Positions 23,850-33,180 are shown, counted from the stretch's first letter. The stretch: 64,000 nucleotides of DNA from Vagococcus hydrophili (GCF_011304195.1 NZ_CP049887.1:434001-498000), one strand, 5' to 3'. Translations and numbers: made by a program. The notes: generated by a model not told the origin, from the letters alone.

Positions 23850-23858
23850 ATCTACCTC

Positions 23859-24446
23859 TTAATGATTATTTATATTTTTTCTTCTTATTACTGACTTCAA
23901 CGTCCAATAAAATATTTTTACATCTAAAAAAAAACTAATATTGTCAGTGTAATAAGCATCATTTTCTATTCTTTCATCCATTGTAGCAGAATTACGTAAT
24001 AAAGCTTGATTATAACCAGTTATTCCAGGTTTAACTTCATATTTCTTAAAAAATTTTTTTGGATACATGTCTTTATTTCCAAGTGGACTTGGCCTAGGCC
24101 CTATAATACTCATATCACCCTTCAAAACATTAATAAACTGAGGTAACTCATCTACACTCAGTTTTCTTAATGTATGACCTACATTAGTCACTCTCTGATC
24201 ACTGGCACTATTATATGTGGTCCCATCGGAATTTCTTAAATCAGGTGCCCCGGTTTTCATTGTTCTAAATTTATACATTTTAAATTCTTTCATATTTTTT
24301 CCTAATCTCTTACCGTTAAAAAAAATTGGACCTTGATCTTCTTTTTTTATTACAATTGAAACAGGAATCATAACTAAAAATAAAATACCTATACCTATGA
24401 AAGAAATCAATATATCTAAAATACGTTTAATATAAGTCTGGTACAT
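23859..24446 (-). CDS. priming sugar-phosphate transferase (PglC/WecP-like, short form)
   Basis: A 195-residue bacterial sugar transferase of the monotopic phosphoglycosyl transferase superfamily. One N-terminal reentrant/membrane helix (residues 9-32) is followed by the catalytic domain with KMYKFRTMKTGAPD, LSVDELPQFINVLKGDMS and IIGPRPSPLG. It transfers a sugar-1-phosphate from a UDP-sugar to undecaprenyl phosphate, starting the repeat unit. The short PglC-like form fits a diacetamido- or amino-sugar donor, matching the dehydratase and aminotransferase upstream. It overlaps the SDR gene by 20 nt. Confidence 0.92.
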   Translation of the reverse strand: MYQTYIKRILDILISFIGIGILFLVMIPVSIVIKKEDQGPIFFNGKRLGKNMKEFKMYKFRTMKTGAPDLRNSDGTTYNSASDQRVTNVGHTLRKLSVDELPQFINVLKGDMSIIGPRPSPLGNKDMYPKKFFKKYEVKPGITGYNQALLRNSATMDERIENDAYYTDNISFFLDVKIFYWTLKSVIRRKNINNH

Positions 24447-25323
24447 TTGGTAACTCCTTCATTTCTGTAAAAATCTCTTTCAAAGCATCTTCAAAGCTAT
24501 ATTCTGAAGAGTACATTAATGTCTCTATTGCTTTACTATTATCCATATATGATGCAGATATACCTTCACTACCTTCTTTATTTAAAACAGATACCTCATT
24601 TTCATTTTTGAATACACTATTTATCTTATTAGCGACCTCTTCATTCGTCAACCTAATGCTAGAACCTATATTATAAGTACCTGATGACTCAAGTAAAAGT
24701 GCTTTCTGTATGGCTCTTGCCACATCCTTAACATAAATGAATTCTCTTTTGGAAATTGAAGGAGTATTTAATAATAATTGTTTTTTATTGTACGCTAATC
24801 TCATAAATTTATTGATCATATAATTATTTTTTTCATTAAATCCAAAGACATGAGCTATTCTCAAATTTTTTATATTCATGCCATGTTTCTTAGAATATAT
24901 ATTTGCTATACACTCATTAGAAAATTTACTCACACCGTACATTAATTCTGGATCCACAGTAGAACACTCGTTCCAAGGCAACTCATCTTGCTTGCTATAT
25001 ACTGAAATAGTTGATGCATTCACTATATTATCAATTTTTAATTCTTTACATACTTCAAAAATGGTTTGAGTCATCACTTCATTACTATGAAATTCCTCAA
25101 TTCTACCTTGGTTTCCTCTTTTTGATGCTAAATGTACAAATGAATCTATATTTTTTAATTTGTAAATCAAATCACTATATGTATAATCTGTTTTAATTGT
25201 TTCTATATTTTTATATTTATTCTCTCTCCTAGATAAAATTACTGGCTCCATTCCACAATTTAACAATTCCTTACATAAGTATTGACCAATAAAACCTGAA
25301 CCACCAGAAATAGCTACTCTCAT
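24427..25323 (-). CDS. NAD(P)-dependent SDR epimerase/reductase
   Basis: A 298-residue extended SDR protein with GGSGFIGQYL at residues 6-15 and a YxxxK catalytic pair in MYGVSKFSNE (about 147). It is placed between the ATP-grasp and priming transferase genes. It probably acts on the amino-sugar intermediate or a 4-keto sugar. It overlaps ATP-grasp by 4 nt (ATGA) and the transferase by 20 nt. Substrate unknown. Confidence 0.82.
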   Translation of the reverse strand: MRVAISGGSGFIGQYLCKELLNCGMEPVILSRRENKYKNIETIKTDYTYSDLIYKLKNIDSFVHLASKRGNQGRIEEFHSNEVMTQTIFEVCKELKIDNIVNASTISVYSKQDELPWNECSTVDPELMYGVSKFSNECIANIYSKKHGMNIKNLRIAHVFGFNEKNNYMINKFMRLAYNKKQLLLNTPSISKREFIYVKDVARAIQKALLLESSGTYNIGSSIRLTNEEVANKINSVFKNENEVSVLNKEGSEGISASYMDNSKAIETLMYSSEYSFEDALKEIFTEMKELPNVPDLY

Positions 25324-26438
25324 ATTTGAGCCTCTTTATTATTTACAAAATATCCTATTTTTTCATATTTTCCATTTACTGGTCTAATTAGATCACCTTC
25401 ACAATAATAGTAATAATACTCTTCAGAATTCTCTTCATTTTCCTTATAATCAGTATAAACTGCATTGGTATTAGGTTTTTGACACGCAAATTCTAATTCA
25501 TATTTTCTAACATTAGTTTCTACTGATAGATTTGGATTTTTATTTTCAATTAAATGGTATAAACTTGATTCAAGTATATCGAATTCCGTTGCATATTTTA
25601 ATAGCTTCCACATGTGACAACCATCTAACCTTGGTGTTATTTCAATAATATATGGACTATTATCTTCTATTTTCATTTGTACATAAACTGGACCATTATT
25701 TATATTCAGTTTTAAGCACGCATTTTCAATAATTGAAATCAATTTATTTTTTATATCAGGCGTTATTTTTTCTGATGGTACTACATGCTTTCTTATCAAT
25801 CCTGTATATTTTTCCCATGTTTCTCTATCTGAAACTTCCAAAAATGTTATTTTCCCATCTTCCATATATCCATTAACCGAGACTTCTGGACCATCTATAT
25901 ATTGCTCAATTATAACTAACTTATCTCTTGAATAGCCTTGTGTTTCGTTAAATAGGCTTTCAAATTGCTCCTGAGTATGAATTAAATTTACACCTCGTTG
26001 TCCTTGAGAATCAGTAGGTTTCATAATGAAAGGAAAATCTAATTTTATAGACTCACTTTTCGCTTTCAATATCTGGTAATTTACATTTCCTTCAAAATTA
26101 TTTCCTAAAAATTCTCTCATTTTATCTTTTTTATTACAAATTTTTGCTGTTTCACTTGTAACAAAGTAAGGCAATTTTAAATTTTCACTAATTTCTGAAG
26201 CAACAGGAATAGCTAAATCTGATCCTACAGAATAAACAACATCAATCTTATTTTCTTTTACATATTCTGTTACTTTCTCAATATCTAGTATATTTATCTC
26301 TTTAAAACTATCTGCTAAATCAGCACCTGGACCATCTTTTTTCATCGCTAACGCATGTGTTTCATACCCTAATCTGTTCAATGTTTTTATAGCATCAGCT
26401 TGTACCGATGCCACACCTAAAATAAGAATTTTTTTCAT
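25320..26438 (-). CDS. ATP-grasp family carboxylate ligase in the capsule pathway
   Basis: A 372-residue ATP-grasp enzyme. The N-terminal preATP-grasp fold is ILILGVASVQADAI. The ATP-binding part has FPFIMKPTDSQGQRGVNLI and VIIEQYIDGPEVSVNG. The metal-binding residues lie in IIEITPRLDGCHMWKLL. ATP-grasp ligases join a carboxylate to an amine or thiol through an acyl phosphate. In this setting it could amidate the 4-amino group of the sugar made by the aminotransferase, for example with an amino acid. That is inference. It overlaps the aminotransferase stop by 1 nt and the SDR start by 4 nt, so the genes form a tight functional unit. Confidence 0.88.
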   Translation of the reverse strand: MKKILILGVASVQADAIKTLNRLGYETHALAMKKDGPGADLADSFKEINILDIEKVTEYVKENKIDVVYSVGSDLAIPVASEISENLKLPYFVTSETAKICNKKDKMREFLGNNFEGNVNYQILKAKSESIKLDFPFIMKPTDSQGQRGVNLIHTQEQFESLFNETQGYSRDKLVIIEQYIDGPEVSVNGYMEDGKITFLEVSDRETWEKYTGLIRKHVVPSEKITPDIKNKLISIIENACLKLNINNGPVYVQMKIEDNSPYIIEITPRLDGCHMWKLLKYATEFDILESSLYHLIENKNPNLSVETNVRKYELEFACQKPNTNAVYTDYKENEENSEEYYYYYCEGDLIRPVNGKYEKIGYFVNNKEAQI

Positions 26439-27643
26439 TATAAATCATTCTCCTTTTTTATTTTTTTACCAATGTAGTGCACATCTTCTACACTCATTAA
26501 ACTATTTAACGGAAGTGTTATCTCATTAACATATAATTCATATGCATTAGGATAATCTTCTATATCAAAACCTAAATTTTTATATGCTGTTAACAAAGGT
26601 AACGGTTTATAGTGAACATTAGTTGATATGCCTTCTTTAGCTAACGAAATAATCATATCATTTCTCTCTTCTAAATTTAAATCCCTAAAATTAGTTATCA
26701 ATAAATGACCACTAGAATTTGATTCAGAATGATAATGTCCTAATACTTTTACCATGTTTACGTCACTTAATTCTTTTTCATAAGCTTCAATAAGTTTTTT
26801 TCTTTTTTTCAATATTGATGGGTACCTTTCTAATTGAATCAAACCTATTGCAGCCATGATATCAGTCATATTACATTTATAATTCGGAGCTACGATATCG
26901 TACTCCCAAGACCCAATCTCAGTTTTCGCCAACGCATCTTTGGACTGACCATGAAGAGATAACAACATAAATTCCTTATAGATTTCTTCATTATCTATCC
27001 CGTCAATAGTTTTCCAAGTAACTGCTCCACCTTCTGCAGTTGTTAAGTTTTTAACAGCATGAAAAGAAAACGATGTAAAGTCAGCCACTTCGCCACTAAT
27101 TTTATTTTTATACGTAGCTCCAAATGAATGAGCTGCATCTGCTAATACAACCACTCTACCAATAGCTTCTTGGATTTTATTAGATGATTTAAATTTATCT
27201 TTAGTACTATCTATTACTTGATACAATTTGTCATAATCACACATTATTCCCGCTAAATCAACTGGAATAATTGCTTTTGTTTTTTCAGTAATTTTACTTG
27301 CTAATTGATCGTAATCCATTTCATAAGAATCTTTTTGTGTATCAACTAAAATAATTTTAGCACCGACATGATGAATTACACTTGCGGATGCAGTATATGT
27401 ATAGGCAGAAGTTATTACTTCATCTCCAGGTCCAATTCCCAACACTCTTAATGTCATTTCCATACATGCAGTTGCTGAATTTAAAGCGACTGCTCTTTCT
27501 GTACGACAATATTCAGCAATCTTTCTCTCAAACTCTTTTGTTTTAGGTCCAGTAGTTATCCAACCTGACTTTAATACCTCGATAACAGAATTAATTTCTG
27601 CTTCTGTTATATCTGGTGGTGAAAATGGTATATTTCTTTTCAT
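26438..27643 (-). CDS. DegT/DnrJ/EryC1/StrS aminotransferase (PglE-like)
   Basis: A 401-residue PLP enzyme starting MKRNIPFSPPDITEAEI, with the catalytic Lys in SFHAVKNLTTAEGG and the phosphate-binding region LNSATACMEMTLRVLGIG. Such enzymes aminate 4-keto-6-deoxy nucleotide sugars, and the upstream 4,6-dehydratase can supply that substrate. The start ATG 27643 has GAGGAG upstream inside the end of the dehydratase gene (1-nt gap). The 10-codon longer frame is unsupported. Confidence 0.92.
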   Translation of the reverse strand: MKRNIPFSPPDITEAEINSVIEVLKSGWITTGPKTKEFERKIAEYCRTERAVALNSATACMEMTLRVLGIGPGDEVITSAYTYTASASVIHHVGAKIILVDTQKDSYEMDYDQLASKITEKTKAIIPVDLAGIMCDYDKLYQVIDSTKDKFKSSNKIQEAIGRVVVLADAAHSFGATYKNKISGEVADFTSFSFHAVKNLTTAEGGAVTWKTIDGIDNEEIYKEFMLLSLHGQSKDALAKTEIGSWEYDIVAPNYKCNMTDIMAAIGLIQLERYPSILKKRKKLIEAYEKELSDVNMVKVLGHYHSESNSSGHLLITNFRDLNLEERNDMIISLAKEGISTNVHYKPLPLLTAYKNLGFDIEDYPNAYELYVNEITLPLNSLMSVEDVHYIGKKIKKENDL

Positions 27644-27644
27644 T

Positions 27645-29465
27645 TTAATTCTCCTCACTCGATTTATTCGCAAAACGAATTAATTCTCTTGCTAAAGCAT
27701 CATGATTGTCAGGTAATCCTTCCACAAATTCTAATACCTGATCATAAGTAAATCCTTTAACATTACCAACAAAGATTTTTTCATGAACTTGTTCTTTCGA
27801 ACGTTCTTTATCTACTAATAATTCTTCATATAATTTTTCACCAGGTCTGATGCCTGCTTCAATAATCGGTATTTCATTTTCAGTGTAGCCACTTAATTTA
27901 ATGACTTTCTTCGCTAAGTCATAAATCTTAACAGGCTCACCCATGTCCAAGATAAAGATTTCCCCACCTTGAGCTAAGGAACCAGATTGAATTACTAAGC
28001 GGCTCGCTTCTGGTATCGTCATAAAGTAACGGGTCATTCTAAAGTCAGTTACCGTTAGCGGTCCGCCATTGGCTACTTGTTCTTTAAATAAAGGAACCAC
28101 ACTACCACGACTCCCTAATACATTTCCGAAACGTACAGCACTAAATTTCGTTGTACCTTTTCCGTTAAGTCCTGTCACAATCATCTCAGCAATTCGCTTC
28201 GTTGATCCCATGACATTAGGTGGTTTAACCGCCTTGTCTGTTGAAATCATCACAAATGATGTAACATCATTAGCTAAAGCAGCTTCTGCCACATTCTTTG
28301 TTCCGTAAATATTATTTTTTAACGCTTCTGCTGGATTGCATTCCATTAAAGGCACATGTTTATGCGCTGCGGCATGGTAGACAATCGCTGGTTGGTATTT
28401 TTTCATCACTTCAAAGATTCGTTTAGCATCTCTAATATCCGCAATAATCGGGACAATCTCTGTGTTCTTTTCGCTATAACATTGGTTTAATTCTTTCTCA
28501 ATCAAATAAATAGAGTTTTCACCATGACCTAAAAGTAAAATTTGTTTAGGTGAAAAAGCCATAATTTGACGGCAAATCTCAGAACCAATCGAACCACCTG
28601 CACCAGTTACCATGATTACTTGATTCGTAATCTGACTTTTAATAACATCCATCTCTAATGTAACTTCCGCACGACCAAGTAAATCCACGACATCAATTTC
28701 ACGAAGTTTGGTTACCGCAACTTTACCTGTAGCTAATTCTTCAATAGAAGGTATTGTATAAAGTTCAACGTCTAAAGGATTTACAATATCTAGTAAACGT
28801 TCGTACTGAGCTGCTGTCATTGAGGGAATTGCCACTGTTAAAACTTCAATACCATATTCAGCAATCAAATCTGGTAGTTGCTCAATATTTCCAAGAACTT
28901 TTTGCCCTGAAAGGATTGTTTTATACTTATTAATATCATCGTCAATAAAACCTTTGATTTCTAAATGAGTCTTTTCTGAATTTTTCTTTAACGTGTTGTA
29001 AAGAAGCTCTCCCGCATCTCCTGCACCAATAATAAAGGCATTTTGAATCTCTACACCGTTACGGCTACCTTTTTTCATTTGGTACTCCACAAGAATGCGC
29101 CAAGCAATCCGACTACTAATAATTAGTAGTAAAGCGACAAAGAAGGAAGAAATGGTTTGAAATAAATCCTCTTTTCTTGTATCTAAGGCGTAAAAAAATA
29201 CTAACTCAATCGCACTTGCTACCGTAATCGCTGAAAAGATCGATACGATTGAGTTAATACTTGTATATCTCGTTATTCTATTAAACACCCCAAATAAAAA
29301 ACCAAAGACGACGTATAACGCTACTTGCGCAAGTAGCGCATACACCATATGTCTACGTGAAACGGTCATCATTGACGCTAAAAAAATGTTACTTGCTAAA
29401 TTGGCAAACACTATTATTGCTGAATCTATCAGCAAGATAACTGCCATTTTCGTCTTTCTCCCCAT
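27645..29465 (-). CDS. membrane-bound UDP-sugar 4,6-dehydratase (CapD/PglF-like)
   Basis: A 606-residue protein. Four N-terminal membrane helices (about 1-125) are followed by a Rossmann domain (about 140-260) and a catalytic SDR domain beginning MVTGAGGSIGSEICRQI. The active-site segment STDKAVKPPNVMGSTKR is that of FlaA1/PglF-type 4,6-dehydratases (Met in place of Tyr). It converts UDP-GlcNAc to the 4-keto-6-deoxy sugar. It starts at ATG 29465 with AGGAGAG 7 nt upstream. It lies 18 nt after cpsB and belongs to the conserved proximal part of the locus, less AT-rich than the following genes. Confidence 0.93.
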   Translation of the reverse strand: MGRKTKMAVILLIDSAIIVFANLASNIFLASMMTVSRRHMVYALLAQVALYVVFGFLFGVFNRITRYTSINSIVSIFSAITVASAIELVFFYALDTRKEDLFQTISSFFVALLLIISSRIAWRILVEYQMKKGSRNGVEIQNAFIIGAGDAGELLYNTLKKNSEKTHLEIKGFIDDDINKYKTILSGQKVLGNIEQLPDLIAEYGIEVLTVAIPSMTAAQYERLLDIVNPLDVELYTIPSIEELATGKVAVTKLREIDVVDLLGRAEVTLEMDVIKSQITNQVIMVTGAGGSIGSEICRQIMAFSPKQILLLGHGENSIYLIEKELNQCYSEKNTEIVPIIADIRDAKRIFEVMKKYQPAIVYHAAAHKHVPLMECNPAEALKNNIYGTKNVAEAALANDVTSFVMISTDKAVKPPNVMGSTKRIAEMIVTGLNGKGTTKFSAVRFGNVLGSRGSVVPLFKEQVANGGPLTVTDFRMTRYFMTIPEASRLVIQSGSLAQGGEIFILDMGEPVKIYDLAKKVIKLSGYTENEIPIIEAGIRPGEKLYEELLVDKERSKEQVHEKIFVGNVKGFTYDQVLEFVEGLPDNHDALARELIRFANKSSEEN

Positions 29466-29483
29466 TTTCAAACTCTCCTAAAT

Positions 29484-30251
29484 TTATCCAAATAATTTGA
29501 ATTTCTTTTTGTACTCCGTGTGTTCTGCTATTTTTACTCGGTCACCGTTAACAATGTCTTTCAATGTTTGAGTGAACCGTTCTTTCTTCTCGATGCCAAA
29601 TTCTTTTTCCAGTAGATCATAGGCTTCTTTTGTATAAAAGCCTCTGTGTCCTGTGTTATGGGCATCGGAACTTAACATATGGGCTAAATCATGCTCAATC
29701 ATGATTTTTGCCACTTTTTGAATCTCTTTTCCAAATTGACCAGTATAACTAGCACACGTTACTTGAGCTAAACACCCCATCTCAATAAATGGGATAAGTA
29801 AATTTGGATTCTTCATGAGTTGTTGGTTACGCTCTGGATGAACAATAATTGGGCGATAACCACTCGTACATAGATCAAACAACGTGTGACGGGCATATAA
29901 TGGAACTTCCGCAGAGGGAAATTCAATCAATAGATAAGAATCATCTAAATCGGTAAATAAAATTTCATTTTGTGAGATGCGACGTAACACGTCATGAGAC
30001 AATCTAACCTCTTGACCTTCAAAAAGTGTAATCGGTATGTCTTTCTCATCTAAAATGATTTGAAGCTCTTCGACTTTTTTGATAACATCATGTTTTGGAT
30101 TTAAGTAAACACCATTATTATGATGAGGTGTACAAAGAATGTGAGTGATCCCCTCAGAAACAGCTACGCGTGCCATTTCGAGAGAATCCTCTATTGTTTG
30201 TGCTCCGTCATCGATTCCTGGTAGTATGTGACAATGAATATCGACGAGCAT
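29484..30251 (-). CDS. cpsB: CpsB-type protein-tyrosine phosphatase (PHP family)
   Basis: A 255-residue PHP-family metallo-phosphatase. HCH at residues 6-8, a central VHPERN and the late LSSDAHNTGHRG supply metal ligands. It dephosphorylates the CpsD kinase and so sets capsule chain length and output. It follows cpsD by 20 nt in the cpsC-cpsD-cpsB order. A GGGG-type ribosome binding site precedes ATG. Confidence 0.93.
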   Translation of the reverse strand: MLVDIHCHILPGIDDGAQTIEDSLEMARVAVSEGITHILCTPHHNNGVYLNPKHDVIKKVEELQIILDEKDIPITLFEGQEVRLSHDVLRRISQNEILFTDLDDSYLLIEFPSAEVPLYARHTLFDLCTSGYRPIIVHPERNQQLMKNPNLLIPFIEMGCLAQVTCASYTGQFGKEIQKVAKIMIEHDLAHMLSSDAHNTGHRGFYTKEAYDLLEKEFGIEKKERFTQTLKDIVNGDRVKIAEHTEYKKKFKLFG

Positions 30252-30271
30252 ATTTTTTTCCCCTTTATGTT

Positions 30272-30967
30272 TTAACTATAGTAATAACTGTAATCTTGGT
30301 GTCCTGTTTCTCCCATATAAACAGCTCCCAAAATTTTTGAATCCACGCGCTCTAATAATTTAACAGCACGTTCTAAACCAGCTTTATCCGTTTGATCTTC
30401 ACGAACCACAAGTAATGTTCCGTCGACTTGTGAAGCGATTAGCTGACCATCAGTTACGGTACTGATTGGCGGCACATCGAAAATAATGAAGTCATATTGA
30501 CTTTTTAGGATGTGAACCACTTTTCTCATACGTGCTGATGATAGTAATTCAGATGGATTAGGTGATACGGGTCCACAAGGTAATAAATCTAGATTACGGA
30601 TCTCACTTGGTTGGATAACCTCACCTAAAGACATACGTCTCACACTTAGTAAACTCGCTAAACCTTTTGTATTATCCGTATCAAAGGTACGGTGAACCGT
30701 CGGACGACGTAAATCCGCATCAACTAGTAATGTTTTAATACCAGATTGAGCGAAGATAACAGCTAGGTTTGCTGCTGTTGTTGATTTACCTTCTGATGGT
30801 CCAGAAGATGTCACGATAATGCTTTGTGTTCTTGATTCTGGATTTGAATATAGTAAATTGGTTCTAATTGTACGATATTGTTCTGCTACTGTTGATAAGG
30901 GATCAACCACTGTAAAGAGCGTTACCGCTTCTGGGTTGATTAGTGTTTTTCTTTTATCTTTTGCCAT
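30272..30967 (-). CDS. cpsD: CpsD-type bacterial tyrosine kinase
   Basis: A 231-residue BY-kinase. Walker A is SSGPSEGKSTTAA (about 54-66), Walker A' is LLVDADLRRPTVH and Walker B is FIIFDVPPIS. The C-terminus carries the autophosphorylation cluster YSYYYS. It is activated by the membrane adaptor CpsC encoded just upstream and reset by CpsB. Together they regulate Wzy-dependent polymerisation and perhaps attachment. It lies 30 nt after cpsC. Confidence 0.95.
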   Translation of the reverse strand: MAKDKRKTLINPEAVTLFTVVDPLSTVAEQYRTIRTNLLYSNPESRTQSIIVTSSGPSEGKSTTAANLAVIFAQSGIKTLLVDADLRRPTVHRTFDTDNTKGLASLLSVRRMSLGEVIQPSEIRNLDLLPCGPVSPNPSELLSSARMRKVVHILKSQYDFIIFDVPPISTVTDGQLIASQVDGTLLVVREDQTDKAGLERAVKLLERVDSKILGAVYMGETGHQDYSYYYS

Positions 30968-30997
30968 TAGTATACTCCTCTAACCTTCAAATATCTT

Positions 30998-31969
30998 TTA
31001 TCTAACAAATCTACGTGTTGCTCTAGTTGCCTCTGATTTTGGTTGAGGCATAGCAAGGTCATCATCTGATGAATCTAAATCCAATGATGTTAAATCAATT
31101 TTTGTAATATCTAAGTTTGATAAATCAATCGTGTCTTCTAAGTTCACGTCGCGATTCAATTTTGATAAATCATCATCTAGACCATCAATTTCAGATTGGA
31201 AGTCAAATAATTCGTCACTGTTGTTATCCGTCATGGCATTTGTATCTTCTAGGGCTGCCCATTGTTTCGCACGATTTTCTTTGACTGTCTTAGCGTCCAC
31301 TAGTGGTAAAATACCCACGATTGGAATATTTAATGTTTCAGTTAAGTATTCAGGATTTTTCACAGTACGGTTAAATAACTGGCTTAATAACGCTAAACCA
31401 ATTCCTAAGATAACCCCTAAAATCCCACCAATAGCTAAGTTGATTTTTTTATTTGGTGAAACAGGTGAAGTTGGTACTTCTGCTTCTGAGATAATCGAAA
31501 CTTTATCTGCTTCTGTATATTCTTTCGCTTCTTCTCTAAAGATATTAGCAATAACATTGGCTGTTGTAGCCGCTTCTTTAGGACTTTCTGAAGTTACAAC
31601 AATTGAGAACATTTGTGAGTTTTGTGTTTGTGTCACATTGACCATGTTTTCAACATCTGTCGCTGTTCCTTTAAAACCAATCTCTTTTTCAAGTTGTTTT
31701 CTTGTCTCTTCTGTTACCACACGACCTTTAATAAAGTCTTTGTAGGTATTGATCATCATTAAGTTACTGTTGATGTTATCTGTACTTACATTTTTATCTT
31801 TATTTTGTGATGTCGCTATTAATTGTGATGCTGCACTATACTTTGGTGTAATCAGCATAAAAGTTACTAATGCTGCAATCCCAATCCCTACAAAAAACAT
31901 TGATAATATTAAAACCACATTCTTTTTAAGCAGGGTAAAAATCTCTTGTAAACTAATCGTCTCTTCCAT
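30998..31969 (-). CDS. cpsC: CpsC-type Wzz/chain-length regulator and kinase activator, with Asp-rich tail
   Basis: A 323-residue membrane protein. TM1 lies at about 18-40 and TM2 at about 180-200, preceded by the proline motif PTSPVSPNKKIN. The extracellular Wzz domain lies between. The cytoplasmic tail is unusually long (about 120 residues) and holds repeated leucine-aspartate segments (DLSNLDITKIDLTSLDLDSS) before a basic end. CpsC activates CpsD. ATG 31969 is chosen because GGAGG lies 5 nt upstream; the longer frame starts at a TTG within that site. It is the first gene of the capsule transcript. Confidence 0.92.
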   Translation of the reverse strand: MEETISLQEIFTLLKKNVVLILSMFFVGIGIAALVTFMLITPKYSAASQLIATSQNKDKNVSTDNINSNLMMINTYKDFIKGRVVTEETRKQLEKEIGFKGTATDVENMVNVTQTQNSQMFSIVVTSESPKEAATTANVIANIFREEAKEYTEADKVSIISEAEVPTSPVSPNKKINLAIGGILGVILGIGLALLSQLFNRTVKNPEYLTETLNIPIVGILPLVDAKTVKENRAKQWAALEDTNAMTDNNSDELFDFQSEIDGLDDDLSKLNRDVNLEDTIDLSNLDITKIDLTSLDLDSSDDDLAMPQPKSEATRATRRFVR

Positions 31970-32006
31970 TTGTTCCTCCAAATAACTTACATATTATTTT
32001 TCTACT

Positions 32007-32034
32007 ATCATAACACATTTACTGACTTCAATAA
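32007..32034 (-). promoter_or_regulatory. candidate promoter of the capsule operon
   Basis: On the minus strand TTATTG (32034-32029) and TATGAT (32012-32007) are 16 nt apart, with a TGT extension before the -10. It lies about 40 nt before cpsC, in the short gap after mnaA. Read-through from mnaA is also possible as no terminator is visible between them. Confidence 0.45.
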
Positions 32035-32050
32035 CATAAAAAATGACATT

Positions 32051-33157
32051 TTATTGTTCATTTAATAAATTAACAATTTTTATACTGGCATAGCCGTCTC
32101 CGTAAGGATTGTTTTGTTTAGTTAAAGACTGGTAATATTCACTATCCATCATTAATTTCTCAACGGCGTTCAATATTGTTTTTTCACAAGTTCCAACAAG
32201 TTTTAAAATACCTGTTTCAAGACCTTCAGGACGTTCGGTTACCTCTCTTAAAACTAAAACTGGTTTACCTAATGAAGGTGCTTCTTCCTGAACACCACCT
32301 GAATCACTCATAATAAAATAACATTCGCTCATGCAATTATGGAAATCAATCACATCTAGCGGGTCAATTAAATGAATCCGTTTCTGATTTTTGAACATCT
32401 CTTCCGCTTGTTTTTTTACATTTGGATTAGGATGTACTGGATAAATCACTTCTAAATCTGAATAAGTCTCGACCATTTTGATTACCGACTTAAATACTTG
32501 TTCCATCGGTTTTCCAAAATTTTCCCGGCGATGACATGTTAGTAACACTTTCTTACTATCAGGGTCCCATTTTTTTGTGATTTCATGTGAAAATCCATGT
32601 TTCGTTGTCTGCTGTAAGGCATCAACGACTGTATTGCCTGTCACAAATATTTTTTCTTCTGGGACATTTGCTTGAAGTAAATTAGCCTTACTTAATACTG
32701 TCGGCGCAAAATAGATATCACTTAAGCAATCTGTCATCTGACGGTTCATTTCTTCAGGATAAGGAGCATATTTATCCCATGTTCTAAGACCGGCTTCCAC
32801 GTGACCGATTTTTATTTGGTGATAAAAAGCGGCAAGACTTGCTACAAATGACGTCGTTGTATCACCATGAACTAAGACCACATCAGGCTTTTCTACTTCT
32901 AAAATCGGATCTAATTTCATTAAAACACGGCTTGTTAATTGAGCCAAGGTTTGATTTGGTTGCATGATATTTAAGTCATAGTCTGGTTTAATATTAAAAA
33001 CAGTCAATACTTGATCAAGCATCTCTCTTTGTTGGGCTGTCACAACAACCACCGATTCGAATTCGTCAGATCTCTTTTCTAGTTCTTTGATAACTGGTGC
33101 CATTTTTATGGCTTCTGGCCTTGTACCAAAGATACTTAGTATTTTTTTTCGTTGCAT
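32051..33157 (-). CDS. mnaA: UDP-N-acetylglucosamine 2-epimerase (non-hydrolysing)
   Basis: A 368-residue GT-B-fold epimerase making UDP-ManNAc, the donor for TagA in the teichoic acid linkage unit. Conserved blocks are SIFGTRPEAIKMAPVI, HVEAGLRTWDKYAPYPEE, LLTCHRRENFG and SDSGGVQEEAPSLGKPVLVLR. It sits between the teichoic acid and capsule operons, with its own promoter and an unusual hairpin leader. ManNAc may also serve the capsule. Confidence 0.96.
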   Translation of the reverse strand: MQRKKILSIFGTRPEAIKMAPVIKELEKRSDEFESVVVVTAQQREMLDQVLTVFNIKPDYDLNIMQPNQTLAQLTSRVLMKLDPILEVEKPDVVLVHGDTTTSFVASLAAFYHQIKIGHVEAGLRTWDKYAPYPEEMNRQMTDCLSDIYFAPTVLSKANLLQANVPEEKIFVTGNTVVDALQQTTKHGFSHEITKKWDPDSKKVLLTCHRRENFGKPMEQVFKSVIKMVETYSDLEVIYPVHPNPNVKKQAEEMFKNQKRIHLIDPLDVIDFHNCMSECYFIMSDSGGVQEEAPSLGKPVLVLREVTERPEGLETGILKLVGTCEKTILNAVEKLMMDSEYYQSLTKQNNPYGDGYASIKIVNLLNEQ

Positions 33158-33180
33158 TTTATTGCTCCTTTTTACCTTAA

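Noticed and set aside
31131-31985. Long plus-strand ORFs opposite cpsC
   Set aside because: They are antisense shadows of cpsC with no ribosome binding site and Ser/Ile-rich composition typical of such frames.
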